A stretch of DNA of 50,275 nt from NCBI GenBank assembly GCA_944326015.1, contig CALVCJ010000005.1, positions 1-50,275 on the forward strand, read 5' to 3'. The translations under genes were made by a program, and so were the position numbers. Below are positions 1-9,700 of this stretch, piece by piece; the first letter of the stretch is position 1; every line of letters starts with the position of its first letter. The stretch comes from Candidatus Gastranaerophilales bacterium. Its GTDB lineage: Bacteria; Cyanobacteriota; Vampirovibrionia; Gastranaerophilales; Gastranaerophilaceae. The notes under the pieces are model-generated. The model was not told where the DNA came from, did no database searches, and was given only the letters and a program-made list of their open reading frames with translations.

Positions 1-64
1 GTATTCTTTCCGGTGAAGCGATACTAATTCGTATATAGTCAAAATAATCTATGCTTGTTGACAT
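1..64 (-). CDS. rpoC: RNA polymerase beta' subunit, N-terminal fragment
   Basis: Only the first 21 codons lie in the window; the gene runs off the left edge on the minus strand. The peptide begins MSTSIDYFDYIRISIASPER, which fits the RpoC N-terminus (FDxIRIxxASPExI). An AGGAGAT Shine-Dalgarno sequence sits 6 bases before the ATG. It follows rpoB on the same strand with a spacer of about 110 bp, the usual rpoB-rpoC order. Whether the gene is split, as in photosynthetic cyanobacteria (rpoC1/rpoC2), cannot be seen from this fragment. Confidence 0.85.
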   Translation of the reverse strand, partial: MSTSIDYFDYIRISIASPERI

Positions 65-175
65 TTATATCTCCTTTTGTATTGTTGTTTTAAGAAGTTC
101 GGATGTCAGGAAGTCAGGAGAGCAGGCTATTTACGTTATTAGCTTGACATCTTGCCCTCTTGCCTTCTGAGCTTC
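65..175 (-). other. rpoB-rpoC spacer with imperfect inverted repeat
   Basis: This 110-bp gap separates the rpoB stop from the rpoC ribosome binding site. It holds an imperfect inverted repeat: AGGAAGTCAGGAG near position 109 faces CTTCTGAGCTTCCT near 165-178. A stem here could act as a processing site or a partial attenuator within the rpoBC transcript. There is no clear T-run, so I do not call it a terminator. Confidence 0.3.
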
Positions 176-3100
176 CTATAAGTCTCCGAATGTAGTCGGT
201 GTTTCAAAGAAATTGATGTTTAACAACTCTGAATCCATATCAGAAAGGACTCTTCTCGGAGCTGATTTTCTCAAATCATCCATATCTGTCATTAAATCAA
301 CTTCCTGACCATCTTTTTTCGCTACCGTAATATCCAAACCGATACTTTGTAATTCTCTTACAAGTACTTTGAATGATTCGGGAATACCCGGTCTTGGAAT
401 ATTGTCGCCTTTTACGATTGCTTCATAAGCTCTGTTACGTCCGTTAACATCATCTGATTTGATAGTTAACATTTCTTGCAGAGTATAAGCAGCACCGTAT
501 GCTTCTAATGCCCAAACTTCCATCTCACCGAATCTCTGACCGCCGAATTGAGCTTTACCGCCCAGAGGCTGTTGAGTAACAAGTGAGTATGGACCTGTAG
601 AACGAGCATGGATTTTATCGTCTACAAGGTGGACAAGTTTAAGGATGTAAGAAAGACCTACTGCAACAGGTTCATCAAACGGTTCACCTGTTCTTCCGTC
701 GATAAGTCTTACTTTTCCGTCTTCGTTAACCCAATCACAGCCAGATTCTTTTATACCTTTAAGCAATTCTGCTTTAGTTGCGATTTCTGATTGATTATCG
801 CCGTATCTTTCGTCGAAAGACGGTGTTTCATAGTAGTTTCCTGTCAGGTATGCTGCCAAACCTAATAATAATTCATAAGTCTGGCCAACGTTCATACGAG
901 AAGGTACACCAAGCGGGTTCAAAACGATATCAACAGGTGTTCCGTCAGGCAGGAACGGCATATCTTCTTTCGGTAATATTCTTGATACAATACCCTTGTT
1001 ACCGTGACGTCCTGAAAGTTTGTCGCCTACTGATACTTTACGTTTTTGAGCAATGTAAACTCTGATAACCGTATTTGCACCCGGCGGTAATTCATCGCCT
1101 TTTTCTCTGTCAAATACCTTAACGTCAAGAACTCTTCCGCCTTCGCCGTGAGGAACTCTTAATGAGTTATCTTTTACGTCTCTTGCTTTTTCCGCAAAGA
1201 TTGCACGTAGAAGTTTTTCTTCCGGCGGATGTTCTGATTCGCCTTTAGGTGTAACTTTACCTACTAGTATATCGTCAGCATAAACTCTGGCACCGATACG
1301 GACAATACCACGTTCATCCAAATGTCTTAAAGCATCTTCTGAAACATTTGGAATTTCACGTGTAATTTCTTCAGGTCCGAGTTTAGTCTGGCGGGCATCT
1401 ATTTCTAATTTTTCAATGTGAACTGAAGTGAAGATGTCATCGTGAACGCATCTTTCTGATAGCAGGATAGCATCTTCGTAGTTGTAACCTTCCCACGGCA
1501 TATAAGCAACAATTACGTTTTTACCGAGTGAAAGTTCGCCGCAATTCGTAGAAGCACCGTCAGCGATTACATCGCCTTCTTTAACCTTGTCGCCTTCGTG
1601 TACTAAAGGTTTCTGGTTAATGCAGGTATCCTGGTTGCTTCTTACATATTTCATCAAATTATATACATGTGGTTTGTTGTGAATATCGCGGATGATAATT
1701 TCTTCACCTACAACTCTTTCAACAACTCCATCACACTCAGAGATTATAACCATACCAGAATCTCTTGCGGCTCTTTTTTCCATACCTGTTCCGACAACCG
1801 GTCTCTGGGTAATTAAAAGAGGCACTGACTGACGCTGCATGTTAGAACCCATCAGAGCACGGTTAGCATCATCATGTTCAATGAACGGGATTAATGATGT
1901 CGCAACAGAGATGATTTGTATCGGTGATACACCTACAAAGTCAACTCTTTTTGATTGATCCATTGTAAATTCTGATCTGTAACGTACCGGAACGTATTCA
2001 TCTTTAAATGTTTTATCAGGATTTAACTGTACGTCAGCCGGAGCACATCTGAATTCTTCGTCTTCGTCTGCAGTCATATAAACAACTTCGTCAGTTACTT
2101 TACCGTCTTTTACAACAAAGAACGGTGCTTCAACAAATCCGTAGTCGTTAACTTTTGCGTGAGTAGCCAGAGAGCCGATCAAACCGGCGTTTGGACCTTC
2201 AGGAGTTTCAATCGGGCAGATACGTCCGTAGTGTGACGGGTGAATGTCGCGGACTGCAAAGCCTGCACGTTCTCTCATCAAACCACCGGGTCCTAATGCT
2301 GAAATACGTCTTTTGTGAGTTAATTCAGCAAGCGGGTTAATCTGATCCATAAATTGAGATAACTGAGATGAACCGAAGAATTCTTTTAACGAAGCTACCA
2401 ACGGTTTAGTATTCAATAAGTTCAGCGGAGTCAAAGTTTCAGAATCCTGTAAAGTCATTCTTTCTTTTACAATTCTTTCAATTCTTGAAAGACCAACTCT
2501 GAACTGGTTTTGCAACAATTCACCGACAGATCTGATTCTTCTGTTTCCTAAGTGGTCAATATCATCAACCGTTCCCTCATCATAAGTTAAATTGATTAAG
2601 TATTCAATTGATGCAACGATATCCTGAACAGTTAAAGTTCTCTGATTTTTCGGAATGTTCAGGTTTAGTTTTTTATTTAATTTATAACGCCCTACACGTC
2701 CAATATCATATTTCTTTTCGTCAAAGAAACGTGCTTCCAATATAGAACGTCCGCCTGCAGCTGATGCAGGATCGCCGGGTCTTAATTTTTTATAAACTTC
2801 AATTAAAGCATCATCTGTTGTTTCTGTTGTATCTTTATCAAGAGTTTTCTTTAAGAATTCAAAGTGAGTGAATAAGGATTCCATTTCAGAAACTGTGATA
2901 CCCATAGCTTTTAATAAAGTTGTAGCTAAGATTTTTCTGTTCTTATCAATTTTTACGTAAATGATGTCATTAGCATCTGTTTCAATTTTCAGCCATGCTC
3001 CGCGATTAGGTATCATTGTAGCATTATATAAACGTTTTCCCGCAGGGGATACTTCGCGTTTGAAATAAACACCAGGAGAACGAACGATTTGCGATACGAT

Positions 3101-3493
3101 TACACGCTCAGCACCGTTAACAATGAATGTACCTTTGTCAGTCATTGTCGGGATATCGCCGATATAAACTTCTTGTTCTTTAATTTCGCCGCTGTCGCGG
3201 TTAACAAGTCTTACCATAACGCGTAATTGTTTTGCATAAGTTGCGTCATGTATTCTTGCTTCTTCAATTGTATACTTTGCATTGTCGAAAGTATAGTTTG
3301 GTAAAAAGTGAAGTTCTAATCTTCCAGTGTAGTCTTTAATCGGAGAGAATGAAAGTAATTCTTCCTTCAAACCTTCTTTTAAAAACCATTCAAAAGATTT
3401 TTTCTGCACTTCAATAAGGTCGGGTAAATCATCCAAACGAGTATGCGGTATACCCATTGGAGTTACTCTTTCTGCATATTTTGTGTTAGACAT
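176..3493 (-). CDS. rpoB: DNA-directed RNA polymerase subunit beta
   Basis: Catalytic beta subunit of RNA polymerase, 1105 aa, a compact size similar to cyanobacterial RpoB. Conserved blocks appear in order: the N-terminal lobe with [18 protein letters not shown], the rifampicin region [20 protein letters not shown] followed by [27 protein letters not shown], the active-site [16 protein letters not shown] block (here [20 protein letters not shown]), and the C-terminal [20 protein letters not shown]. The rifampicin-contact residues Asp, His and Ser (E. coli 516, 526, 531) are all present; position 518 is Ile instead of Asn. The ATG has a GAGGTGAATTA ribosome binding site. rplJ/rplL are not upstream. 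The next gene on that side is divergent, so rpoB-rpoC is a separate operon here. Confidence 0.98.
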   Translation of the reverse strand: MSNTKYAERVTPMGIPHTRLDDLPDLIEVQKKSFEWFLKEGLKEELLSFSPIKDYTGRLELHFLPNYTFDNAKYTIEEARIHDATYAKQLRVMVRLVNRDSGEIKEQEVYIGDIPTMTDKGTFIVNGAERVIVSQIVRSPGVYFKREVSPAGKRLYNATMIPNRGAWLKIETDANDIIYVKIDKNRKILATTLLKAMGITVSEMESLFTHFEFLKKTLDKDTTETTDDALIEVYKKLRPGDPASAAGGRSILEARFFDEKKYDIGRVGRYKLNKKLNLNIPKNQRTLTVQDIVASIEYLINLTYDEGTVDDIDHLGNRRIRSVGELLQNQFRVGLSRIERIVKERMTLQDSETLTPLNLLNTKPLVASLKEFFGSSQLSQFMDQINPLAELTHKRRISALGPGGLMRERAGFAVRDIHPSHYGRICPIETPEGPNAGLIGSLATHAKVNDYGFVEAPFFVVKDGKVTDEVVYMTADEDEEFRCAPADVQLNPDKTFKDEYVPVRYRSEFTMDQSKRVDFVGVSPIQIISVATSLIPFIEHDDANRALMGSNMQRQSVPLLITQRPVVGTGMEKRAARDSGMVIISECDGVVERVVGEEIIIRDIHNKPHVYNLMKYVRSNQDTCINQKPLVHEGDKVKEGDVIADGASTNCGELSLGKNVIVAYMPWEGYNYEDAILLSERCVHDDIFTSVHIEKLEIDARQTKLGPEEITREIPNVSEDALRHLDERGIVRIGARVYADDILVGKVTPKGESEHPPEEKLLRAIFAEKARDVKDNSLRVPHGEGGRVLDVKVFDREKGDELPPGANTVIRVYIAQKRKVSVGDKLSGRHGNKGIVSRILPKEDMPFLPDGTPVDIVLNPLGVPSRMNVGQTYELLLGLAAYLTGNYYETPSFDERYGDNQSEIATKAELLKGIKESGCDWVNEDGKVRLIDGRTGEPFDEPVAVGLSYILKLVHLVDDKIHARSTGPYSLVTQQPLGGKAQFGGQRFGEMEVWALEAYGAAYTLQEMLTIKSDDVNGRNRAYEAIVKGDNIPRPGIPESFKVLVRELQSIGLDITVAKKDGQEVDLMTDMDDLRKSAPRRVLSDMDSELLNINFFETPTTFGDL

Positions 3494-3685
3494 TAATTCA
3501 CCTCGTCTATGTGTACGTACTATATAAAAAATTGTATTTTATTTCTTTGGAAATTTTTATTACAATTAAAAAATCTAACTTGAGGCTGTAAACCTTTCAT
3601 TTTACTGAACTTCAGCTTAATGAACTTTTATGATTAAATTTAATTTGGGCACAATACACCTAACTTAAATTTACCATGTTACTTA

Positions 3686-3713
3686 ATCATAATACATCAA
3701 TTTTTTGCGTCAA
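3686..3713 (-). promoter_or_regulatory. Predicted sigma70-type promoter of rpoBC
   Basis: On the minus strand TTGACG (3713-3708) and TATGAT (3691-3686) are separated by 16 bp, close to the vegetative consensus. Transcription would start near 3679, which gives rpoB a 5' leader of about 185 nt. The rest of the 380-bp gap between rpoB and the divergent gene at 3874 is AT-rich, with no further gene seen. Confidence 0.55.
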
Positions 3714-3873
3714 GAAAATATCGCTTAATTTAAAAAAATATGTTAAATTTTTGTTACAAAGTGTTAATTGCTTAATTTATAAGGGCTGAAAACTTGATTA
3801 TGAGCTGAATAGAGTGTCAAGACTATACTTCTCGGGTGTTCATTATATGATATTAAAATAAAAAGGAGTATAT

Positions 3874-4515
3874 ATGAAAAAAATAGTAATTTTATTATGT
3901 TTGTTAATTATAGGGAAAGCTGGACTATCAGCGGAATTGGGACCTGCCAAAACGATTGAAAATGTGCCGTCGGAAATTGTTCTTACAGGAAATCTTGTCT
4001 TTGACTGGCTAGATATTTCACAGGTTGAAAGAGATGCTGTTATTGATAAATATCAAAAAGAGCTTTTTGATGAAAATACTGTTTATAAATATAAGAAAAA
4101 GGAGTTCAGAGCTGAGTATAAAGATTTTTTGAAAGATAAAGATTTTAAAAGACATTACATGCTTGTTCAAAACGGTGTGAAAGAAACTGACACTGAAAAC
4201 CTTTGCGGTTTCTATTATAAGAACAATCTTTTGATAAGTTATGCAATTCAATATAAAAATGATATGAGAACTGTATATTATTATGATGCAATGGGGAAAT
4301 TAAGATATATTGATAAGTTTTCTGAAAATTATCCGAATTTCCCTTATATGTCAAAGCAATACAGGGCAAACGGGACTTTAGTAAGCGCCATATATTTTAT
4401 ATCACACGATATGCAGTATATGTATAATGACGATAAATCATTCAGAGGTGCATGGTATAAAGATAAAATGTATGACCGTCATGCAAAGCAGACTTTGACC
4501 CGTACAAACTGGTAA
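3874..4515 (+). CDS. Secreted protein of unknown function
   Basis: 213 aa with a clear Sec signal peptide (MKKIVILLCLLIIGKAGLSA, cleavage probably after residue 20). The mature part is charged in its first half, with many Lys, Asp and Tyr residues. The second half is rich in aromatic beta-like segments (VYYYDAMGKLRYIDKF, YRANGTLVSAIYF, SFRGAWYKDKMYD) that resemble loosely repeated antitoxin- or MORN-like hairpins. I do not recognise a family. An AAAAGGAG ribosome binding site lies 6 bases before the ATG, and a terminator follows, so it is probably monocistronic. A periplasmic or surface location is inferred from the signal peptide. Confidence 0.75.
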   Translation: MKKIVILLCLLIIGKAGLSAELGPAKTIENVPSEIVLTGNLVFDWLDISQVERDAVIDKYQKELFDENTVYKYKKKEFRAEYKDFLKDKDFKRHYMLVQNGVKETDTENLCGFYYKNNLLISYAIQYKNDMRTVYYYDAMGKLRYIDKFSENYPNFPYMSKQYRANGTLVSAIYFISHDMQYMYNDDKSFRGAWYKDKMYDRHAKQTLTRTNW

Positions 4516-4544
4516 GTTACATAATAAATATTATCGGAATAAAT

Positions 4545-4566
4545 AAAGCCCTCCGGCTTTTTATTA
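4545..4566 (+). terminator. Intrinsic terminator
   Basis: AAAGCC-CTCC-GGCTTT stem-loop followed by T-rich sequence, 30 bases after the stop codon of the secreted protein gene. Confidence 0.7.
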
Positions 4567-4596
4567 TGCGGGAACTATGCATCCCCGCACCCCGCA

Positions 4597-4642
4597 CTTA
4601 ATTTCTTTCTTTTTGTTGCGATGCAAAAAGAAAGAAATTAAG
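4597..4642. repeat. Perfect 19-bp palindrome of a dispersed hairpin family
   Basis: Arms 4597-4615 and 4624-4642 are perfect complements (T/C-rich CTTAATTTCTTTCTTTTTG and its inverse) around an 8-base loop. The sequence GCAAAGAAA follows directly. Hairpins at 29730-29759 and 30151-30174 are likewise followed by, or close to, CAAAGAAA, so this looks like a dispersed intergenic element. Confidence 0.6.
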
Positions 4643-4690
4643 CAAAGAAAGAAAAACACGCTGACCGTTTAATCTGCACTAAATTCAACC

Positions 4691-4761
4691 CGAGCGGATG
4701 AACTCGCTATATATCTGTCATGCTGAACTCGTTTCAGCATCTCTTTACCGCTCAAACAGCA
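4691..4761 (+). repeat. Dispersed ~65-bp repeat, copy 1
   Basis: Contains GAACTCGCTATA, then the palindrome TGCTGAACTCGTTTCAGCA, then TTTACCGCTCAAACAGCA. The same three blocks in the same order occur at 29818-29887, and in inverted orientation at 30031-30095. It lies in a 500-bp gene-free stretch (4516-5015) that also holds a palindrome, a REP-like element and an orphan G-tract. Confidence 0.65.
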
Positions 4762-4801
4762 TCCACTTTGCTGCTGTTTCATTAAGTGCAGATTATTATA
4801 T

Positions 4802-4836
4802 CCCTCACCCTAACCCTCTCCCGCAAGAGGAGAGGA
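4802..4836. repeat. REP-like CCCTCACCCTAACCCTCTCCC element
   Basis: A C-rich arm CCCTAACCCTCTCCC faces GAGGAGAGG across CGCAA, forming a short hairpin of a type common in bacterial intergenic regions. A degenerate relative lies at 39161-39230, and another is embedded in the pilin leader near 23696-23730. Confidence 0.5.
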
Positions 4837-4945
4837 AGATAATATTTTGTGCGCTTCAGCGCACCTTAAAGACTTATTCGCTTATTCACCTATTTACTTA
4901 TTCACTTCAAATAATATTTTCTATGTAAATATTTGTAACAATTTC

Positions 4946-4953
4946 GGGGGGGG
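4946..4953 (+). repeat. Orphan G8 tract with pilin-tract flanks
   Basis: The sequence TTTC-G8-CATTTAAGCT matches the flanks of the tract in the pilin gene at 24702 (CTTC-G11-CGAATTTAAGCT). There is no usable start codon in front (the nearby ATG is followed at once by TAA) and no pilin body behind. It is probably a relic of, or a recombination partner for, the pilin-associated element. Confidence 0.55.
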
Positions 4954-5015
4954 CATTTAAGCTTTTACAGGTTTTGTACTTGTTGTGTGTAGTTTTCAAA
5001 ACAGAAAGGAATTAT

Positions 5016-5501
5016 ATGAACGTAAACCCTGTACAAAGCAACTCTCAATCATTCGGTATGGCTTTTAGATTAACTGAAGAAGGTGCTAAAAAATTGGCCC
5101 TAAAATTTCATAATTTTAGCGACCCGCGTATAGCAGAAGCCGATTTTGTTGAGCGCTTCGTGAAACCTGTGGAAAATTTTAAAAGTTATGTTATCTACGA
5201 CGGAAAAGATGTATTTGTAAGAGATCATTTAACGGGTGATATTTATCAGGTAATGAAAGACAAACCGCTTATAGATAGTGATACTGATAGTGCATTGTAC
5301 TATCAGCTAAAAAATAAAGCCAAACACGATTCATTTATTAGAGTTGAGTATTTTAAATCAGATAATTTTCCAGACTTGCATAATATACAAAGTGCAGATG
5401 ATGTTGAAATAAAATTAAGCTATGCTAAAGAAATTGTTAAAGAAATGGATCGTGAATCTATAGAAGATACAACAGCAAGATTAAATAAGATATATGGATA
5501 A
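5016..5501 (+). CDS. Lineage-specific protein with N-terminal SFG motif, unknown function
   Basis: 161 aa if started at the ATG preceded by AGAAAGGAATTAT; an upstream in-frame start at 4974 has no ribosome binding site and would begin inside the repeat region. There is no signal peptide or membrane segment. The N-terminus MNVNPVQSNSQSFGMAFRLT is a polar tag followed by a Phe-Gly turn, a pattern repeated in other unknown proteins of this window. The remainder is mixed alpha/beta and charged. It is transcribed alone and ends at a bidirectional terminator shared with the convergent peptidase gene. I do not recognise a family. Confidence 0.7.
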   Translation: MNVNPVQSNSQSFGMAFRLTEEGAKKLALKFHNFSDPRIAEADFVERFVKPVENFKSYVIYDGKDVFVRDHLTGDIYQVMKDKPLIDSDTDSALYYQLKNKAKHDSFIRVEYFKSDNFPDLHNIQSADDVEIKLSYAKEIVKEMDRESIEDTTARLNKIYG

Positions 5502-5512
5502 ATAAAAAGAAT

Positions 5513-5552
5513 ATAAATGCCTGTTATCATTTTAATGATGAAAGGCATTTAT
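5513..5552. terminator. Bidirectional terminator
   Basis: ATAAATGCCT (5513-5522) pairs perfectly with AGGCATTTAT (5543-5552) between the convergent genes ending at 5501 and 5567. It is flanked by A-runs and T-runs on both sides. Confidence 0.7.
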
Positions 5553-5566
5553 AAAATAATTTTAAG

Positions 5567-8149
5567 TTACATTTCCGGTTTTACTATTGATAAAACGTAA
5601 TTGTTATTGAAATATTTGTTTGCAACTTCTATAATATCGGATTCTGTAACGCTGTTTATTAATTGTGCATACTGGTTATCTAATTTATATCCTCTGCCTG
5701 ATGCTTCAAACCAGCCGATTGTGGTGGCTTTATCAAGGTTTGTTTCCTGACCGATTATGTAATGCCCTAGAAGTTTATCTTTTGCTTCCTGCAATTCTTT
5801 AGAGCCGACAAATTCTTTTTTTAGTCTGAAAACTTCTTCAAGCAGACGGTTTTGTGCGTAGTTCAGGTTTTCCGGATTTGTTCCGATATACACGATGAAT
5901 GCTCCTTTTAAAACATTAGGAGAATATTGCGAGCCAAGCTGATATGCAAGACCGTCTTTATCTCTGAGGTTTTTGAAAAGCCTTGAGCTCATTCCTGAAC
6001 CTAACATGGAATCTATAACCTGCAATGCTGCATAATCTTTACGGTTTAACACTCCTGCTGTCTGCCAGCCGATTATAATCCAGTCGGTTTTTAAATCTTT
6101 AACAGATGTCGTAATTTTTTTTCCTTCTTTTAACGATGGTATTGAATATTTGGCATAGTCAAATTTTTCACCTTTTTTATTGTTGAAAATTTTTGTAAAT
6201 TCATTAATTGTTTTTTCTTTATCAACATTTCCGTTTATAGATATTACGACATTTTGCGGGAAGAAAGCTTTGTCATAGTAAGCTTTTATATCTTCCTGTG
6301 TAATTTGCGCTAATGTTTTTTCAAGAATTTTATTTGATATAGAATATGGCGTGTTTTCAAAAATGTAAGTTTTGTAATTATCAATTGCAAGATTTAGCGG
6401 AATATCTTTGCTTTTTTTGATTGCGTTAAGTTTGTCAGTTCTAGACTTTTCTATTTCGTAATCATCAAGTGCCGCGTTATTTATAACTTCGTTGAGCAGT
6501 TCCAGAGTTTTATCAATTTCGTTTTTGGTGGTAAGCACTGTAATTGAAAGCGCATCAGACTGTGCCGAGGGAACTATTTTAATCCCGTTATCTTCGAGAA
6601 CTCTTGCAAATTCAACGGCAGAATATTTTTTTGATCCTCTGGTTAAAACTGATGCTGTTAAATCTGCTGTTCCCGGAATTTTCTCTGTCAGTTCTCCGCC
6701 TTTTGAAAATATACTGATTGCAATAATATCATTTACAGTGTTTGGAGTAAGCAGTAATGTAGCACCGTTTGAGAGTTCATATTTTTGAGTGTTATTATTT
6801 TCGCTTATCAATTTAGCAGGTTCTGTTTTAGGTGTGATATTGGAAATTTTAATCTCTTTACAGTTCTGTGGTAAAACTATTGATACAGCGCTTTTATTAA
6901 TTCCTAGATATTTATCCGCTGCTCTTTTAACATCGTCTGCTGTTACTTTTTTTATGTTTTCAATATAGGTATCATAATATTTTATGTCATTGGTTGTGAC
7001 AAAGGTGTAACCTATTTCGCCGGCTATGTTTGAAATGGATTCTCTGTTGTAGTATGTATCTCTTTCAATAATATTTTTCGCAAGCTGGAGTTGTTCCTGA
7101 GTTACCCCGTTTTTTTGAATATTTTTTATTTCTGTAAAAATACTTTCTTCAAGTTTTGCACATTTTTCCGGATTGAAGGTTGCGGAAATATAAAATATTC
7201 CGTCATCTTTAAAACCTGCATTTGAAGCGCCGATTGAATTAGCAAGCTTTTTTTGTTCTTTTATTTTCTGATAAAATACGGATGAGCGTCCGTCGCCTAA
7301 AATTGTAGATAAAATATCAAGTGCATATGAATCTTTGCCATCAATTTCAGTTCCTCTAAAGCCGATTATCATGTATCCTGTTTGTACATCTGCGTAAGCT
7401 GTATTTCTGGCTTGTGACGTTAGAATTTTTTCTTTGGAAAAATTTTGTTCTAACGGTTTTTTGTATTCTGCATTGAAATCATATTTAACTTTTTCGATTG
7501 CGGATGCGGGATCAACATCGCCTACAATTACCGTAATCATATTTGACGGGTTATAATATTTATTATAATAATCAAGAATTTGTTCCCGCTGGATATTGCT
7601 TATGATATCTGCTTTGCCTATAACTTTTCTTTTATAGGGGTGGTTTGTATAGAGCATGTTAATAAGATTGTCATAGACAAGAGTGTTCGGGGAATTTGCA
7701 TCTTTCATGATTTCCTCAATTACTACTTTTCTCTCTTTTTCGAGTTCTTTTCTCGGAATAAGCGGGTGTAAAAGCATATCAGAGTGCATTTCAAGAGCGA
7801 GATCAAAGTCTTTTGAAGGAATTGTTATATAATAATGTGTGAAATCTTTGCTTGTGGCAGCATTTGTAATAGCACCTTTTGTTTCCAAAATTTTATCGAA
7901 TTCTCCCGGAGCATGGTTTGTTGAGCCTTTAAAAAATAGATGTTCCAGAAAATGTGAAACACCGTTATTTTTATCGTCCTCATTAATTGAACCTGTTTTT
8001 ATCCATGTATCAATTGTAACTATCGGGTTTGTATTTACTTCCTGTATTACAACAGTCTGACCGTTATCTAATTTGTATACATTAAAATCTGCTGCCTTTA
8101 CAATTCCAGCAAAAAATATAGTTATCAATAATATTATTATTTTTTTCAT
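5567..8149 (-). CDS. Secreted M16-family zinc metallopeptidase (two-domain)
   Basis: 860 aa, the size of a full two-module M16B peptidase (PqqL-like/pitrilysin-related). The signal peptide MKKIIILLITIFFAGIVKA is followed by the first module. The inverted zinc motif HFLEH is at residues 66-70, and the distal zinc ligand is expected in KERKVVIEEIMKD about 75 residues further on. The second half (from about residue 450, YELSNGATLLLTPN) repeats the fold without an HxxEH, as is usual for the inactive module, and contains the R/Y region GSGMSSRLFKNLRDKDGLAY. It probably degrades peptides in the periplasm or outside the cell. Its promoter region is shared with the divergent gene at 8361. Confidence 0.92.
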   Translation of the reverse strand: MKKIIILLITIFFAGIVKAADFNVYKLDNGQTVVIQEVNTNPIVTIDTWIKTGSINEDDKNNGVSHFLEHLFFKGSTNHAPGEFDKILETKGAITNAATSKDFTHYYITIPSKDFDLALEMHSDMLLHPLIPRKELEKERKVVIEEIMKDANSPNTLVYDNLINMLYTNHPYKRKVIGKADIISNIQREQILDYYNKYYNPSNMITVIVGDVDPASAIEKVKYDFNAEYKKPLEQNFSKEKILTSQARNTAYADVQTGYMIIGFRGTEIDGKDSYALDILSTILGDGRSSVFYQKIKEQKKLANSIGASNAGFKDDGIFYISATFNPEKCAKLEESIFTEIKNIQKNGVTQEQLQLAKNIIERDTYYNRESISNIAGEIGYTFVTTNDIKYYDTYIENIKKVTADDVKRAADKYLGINKSAVSIVLPQNCKEIKISNITPKTEPAKLISENNNTQKYELSNGATLLLTPNTVNDIIAISIFSKGGELTEKIPGTADLTASVLTRGSKKYSAVEFARVLEDNGIKIVPSAQSDALSITVLTTKNEIDKTLELLNEVINNAALDDYEIEKSRTDKLNAIKKSKDIPLNLAIDNYKTYIFENTPYSISNKILEKTLAQITQEDIKAYYDKAFFPQNVVISINGNVDKEKTINEFTKIFNNKKGEKFDYAKYSIPSLKEGKKITTSVKDLKTDWIIIGWQTAGVLNRKDYAALQVIDSMLGSGMSSRLFKNLRDKDGLAYQLGSQYSPNVLKGAFIVYIGTNPENLNYAQNRLLEEVFRLKKEFVGSKELQEAKDKLLGHYIIGQETNLDKATTIGWFEASGRGYKLDNQYAQLINSVTESDIIEVANKYFNNNYVLSIVKPEM

Positions 8150-8360
8150 AATATCCCCTTTTAATTTTACACTTTAATAAAACCATACTACTATAAATTT
8201 TCAAATTAGGAAACAGTATAATTATTTAAATAAATGTAAATATGAATCTATACATTATACATTAAGAATTGTAAAAATTATTTATAAGTGCCTGAAAATA
8301 TATCAATAATTTCCAGAATTTTGTTTTTATAAATATACAGAACAAAAGAGGAGAGATTTG

Positions 8361-9593
8361 ATGGTTCACAAAACCGGAATGTTTAACATGAGATATAATA
8401 TCAAACCGGGTGTACCTTTTGGTTCAAAGGTAAATTATTCAAATGTTAAGTTCGGTCAAATGACTCTCGATAGAGGAATTTATGCCCAAACTACTCAGCG
8501 TTCGTCCGGTTCTGTTAACACATCTGATGTAGAGAAGAAATACGGTACAAATATTTATAACTATTTGAATAACACAATGCCTGCAGTTCAGGCGGCTGTT
8601 AATACTATTACAACGCCTGAACTTGAATCTAATGCGGGAGTTGCTGCTAATACTGCGAAGACGTCTCAGGAAGTTCTCGCATCTGTTCAAAATGCTTCAA
8701 CATACGGTGAATTGTCGGCAGCAAAGACTGAACTTGAAGTTGGAAAAGATAATTTAGCATCGTCATATAACAATGAGGTTTCAACTTATGTTGATCAAAA
8801 TGTGCAGGCTGTATTATCCGAATTAGGTATTAAAATGCCGGCTTTGAGTACAATTTCAGGTGAGTATGATGATTATTCTGATGACATGGAAAAGTTTGAT
8901 AATGATAAAAATACATGTCAGGCTTCTCAGGATGAATGTAATCAAAAGTTACCGGAAGTTTCGCAGAAAAAATGCGAGGCTAAATCACGAGTTGATGCTT
9001 TATCTACTTCTGCTTCAAATTTAAAAGAACAGATAAAAGCAGCAAAAGCAGGTAAATTTGATACTTCTGCACTGGAAGCAAAACTTGCAAAGGTCGAAGC
9101 TGAGTTAAGTAAGGCCAATGCAGATCTGGCAGAATACGAATCTCAGGAAAATGCCTTGAACGAAGCTATTTTGCAATTAGAAAATAAAAAAGTGTCTATT
9201 GAAAAAAATAAAAAAGATTTAAAAAATTATCATGAGGCAGAATCTATGGTCGTGGATAAAACCTATCAAATAGCAAAAGAGGATGACCAAAAGTTAAATG
9301 AGCAAATACAAAAATTGAAAAATAAGCAGCGTGAAATAAAGAGAGCCTCGACTGATACAAATTCTACGACAACGAATGGCGGTGATAATATAAGAAACCA
9401 GCGTCTTGAAAGATTACAAAAAGAATATGAAAAAATAGCTCTTGACGCATCTGATATTTTTGTTGACTTAGATTTACTTGTACAAGATAATGACGGCAGT
9501 AAAAATGTAAAAAATTCTTTAGGACAAGTATACAATGTAGCTCATTATGATGATGCCAAGAAAATTTTAGTTGACGGTGAAACAGATATTTAA
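8361..9593 (+). CDS. Coiled-coil protein of unknown function
   Basis: 410 aa from an ATG with GAGGAGAG 7 bases upstream; a TTG directly before it would add only one residue. There is no signal peptide. The first 35 residues are a low-complexity tag with two FG motifs (PGVPFGSK, NVKFGQM). An Ala/Thr/Ser-rich part follows. Then comes a long coiled coil from about residue 180 to 330 with repeated E/K/L heptads (for example ALEAKLAKVEAELSKANADL). The last 80 residues form a short charged tail. It is probably a cytoplasmic structural or scaffolding protein; no catalytic motif is visible. It is lineage-specific as far as I can tell. Confidence 0.75.
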   Translation: MVHKTGMFNMRYNIKPGVPFGSKVNYSNVKFGQMTLDRGIYAQTTQRSSGSVNTSDVEKKYGTNIYNYLNNTMPAVQAAVNTITTPELESNAGVAANTAKTSQEVLASVQNASTYGELSAAKTELEVGKDNLASSYNNEVSTYVDQNVQAVLSELGIKMPALSTISGEYDDYSDDMEKFDNDKNTCQASQDECNQKLPEVSQKKCEAKSRVDALSTSASNLKEQIKAAKAGKFDTSALEAKLAKVEAELSKANADLAEYESQENALNEAILQLENKKVSIEKNKKDLKNYHEAESMVVDKTYQIAKEDDQKLNEQIQKLKNKQREIKRASTDTNSTTTNGGDNIRNQRLERLQKEYEKIALDASDIFVDLDLLVQDNDGSKNVKNSLGQVYNVAHYDDAKKILVDGETDI

Positions 9594-9700
9594 AAATATT
9601 TTCACTTATTGCATAGATATTTCCTGCACCCGTATCATCAGGTTTAAAATTAAAAACAAATTTGTAATTTAACTTTTTTATATTTTATTTTTTGTCACAT

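Noticed and set aside
3540..3620. Small upstream ORF in the rpoB leader (minus strand)
   Set aside because: No ribosome binding site and AT-rich codons; it gives no recognisable peptide.
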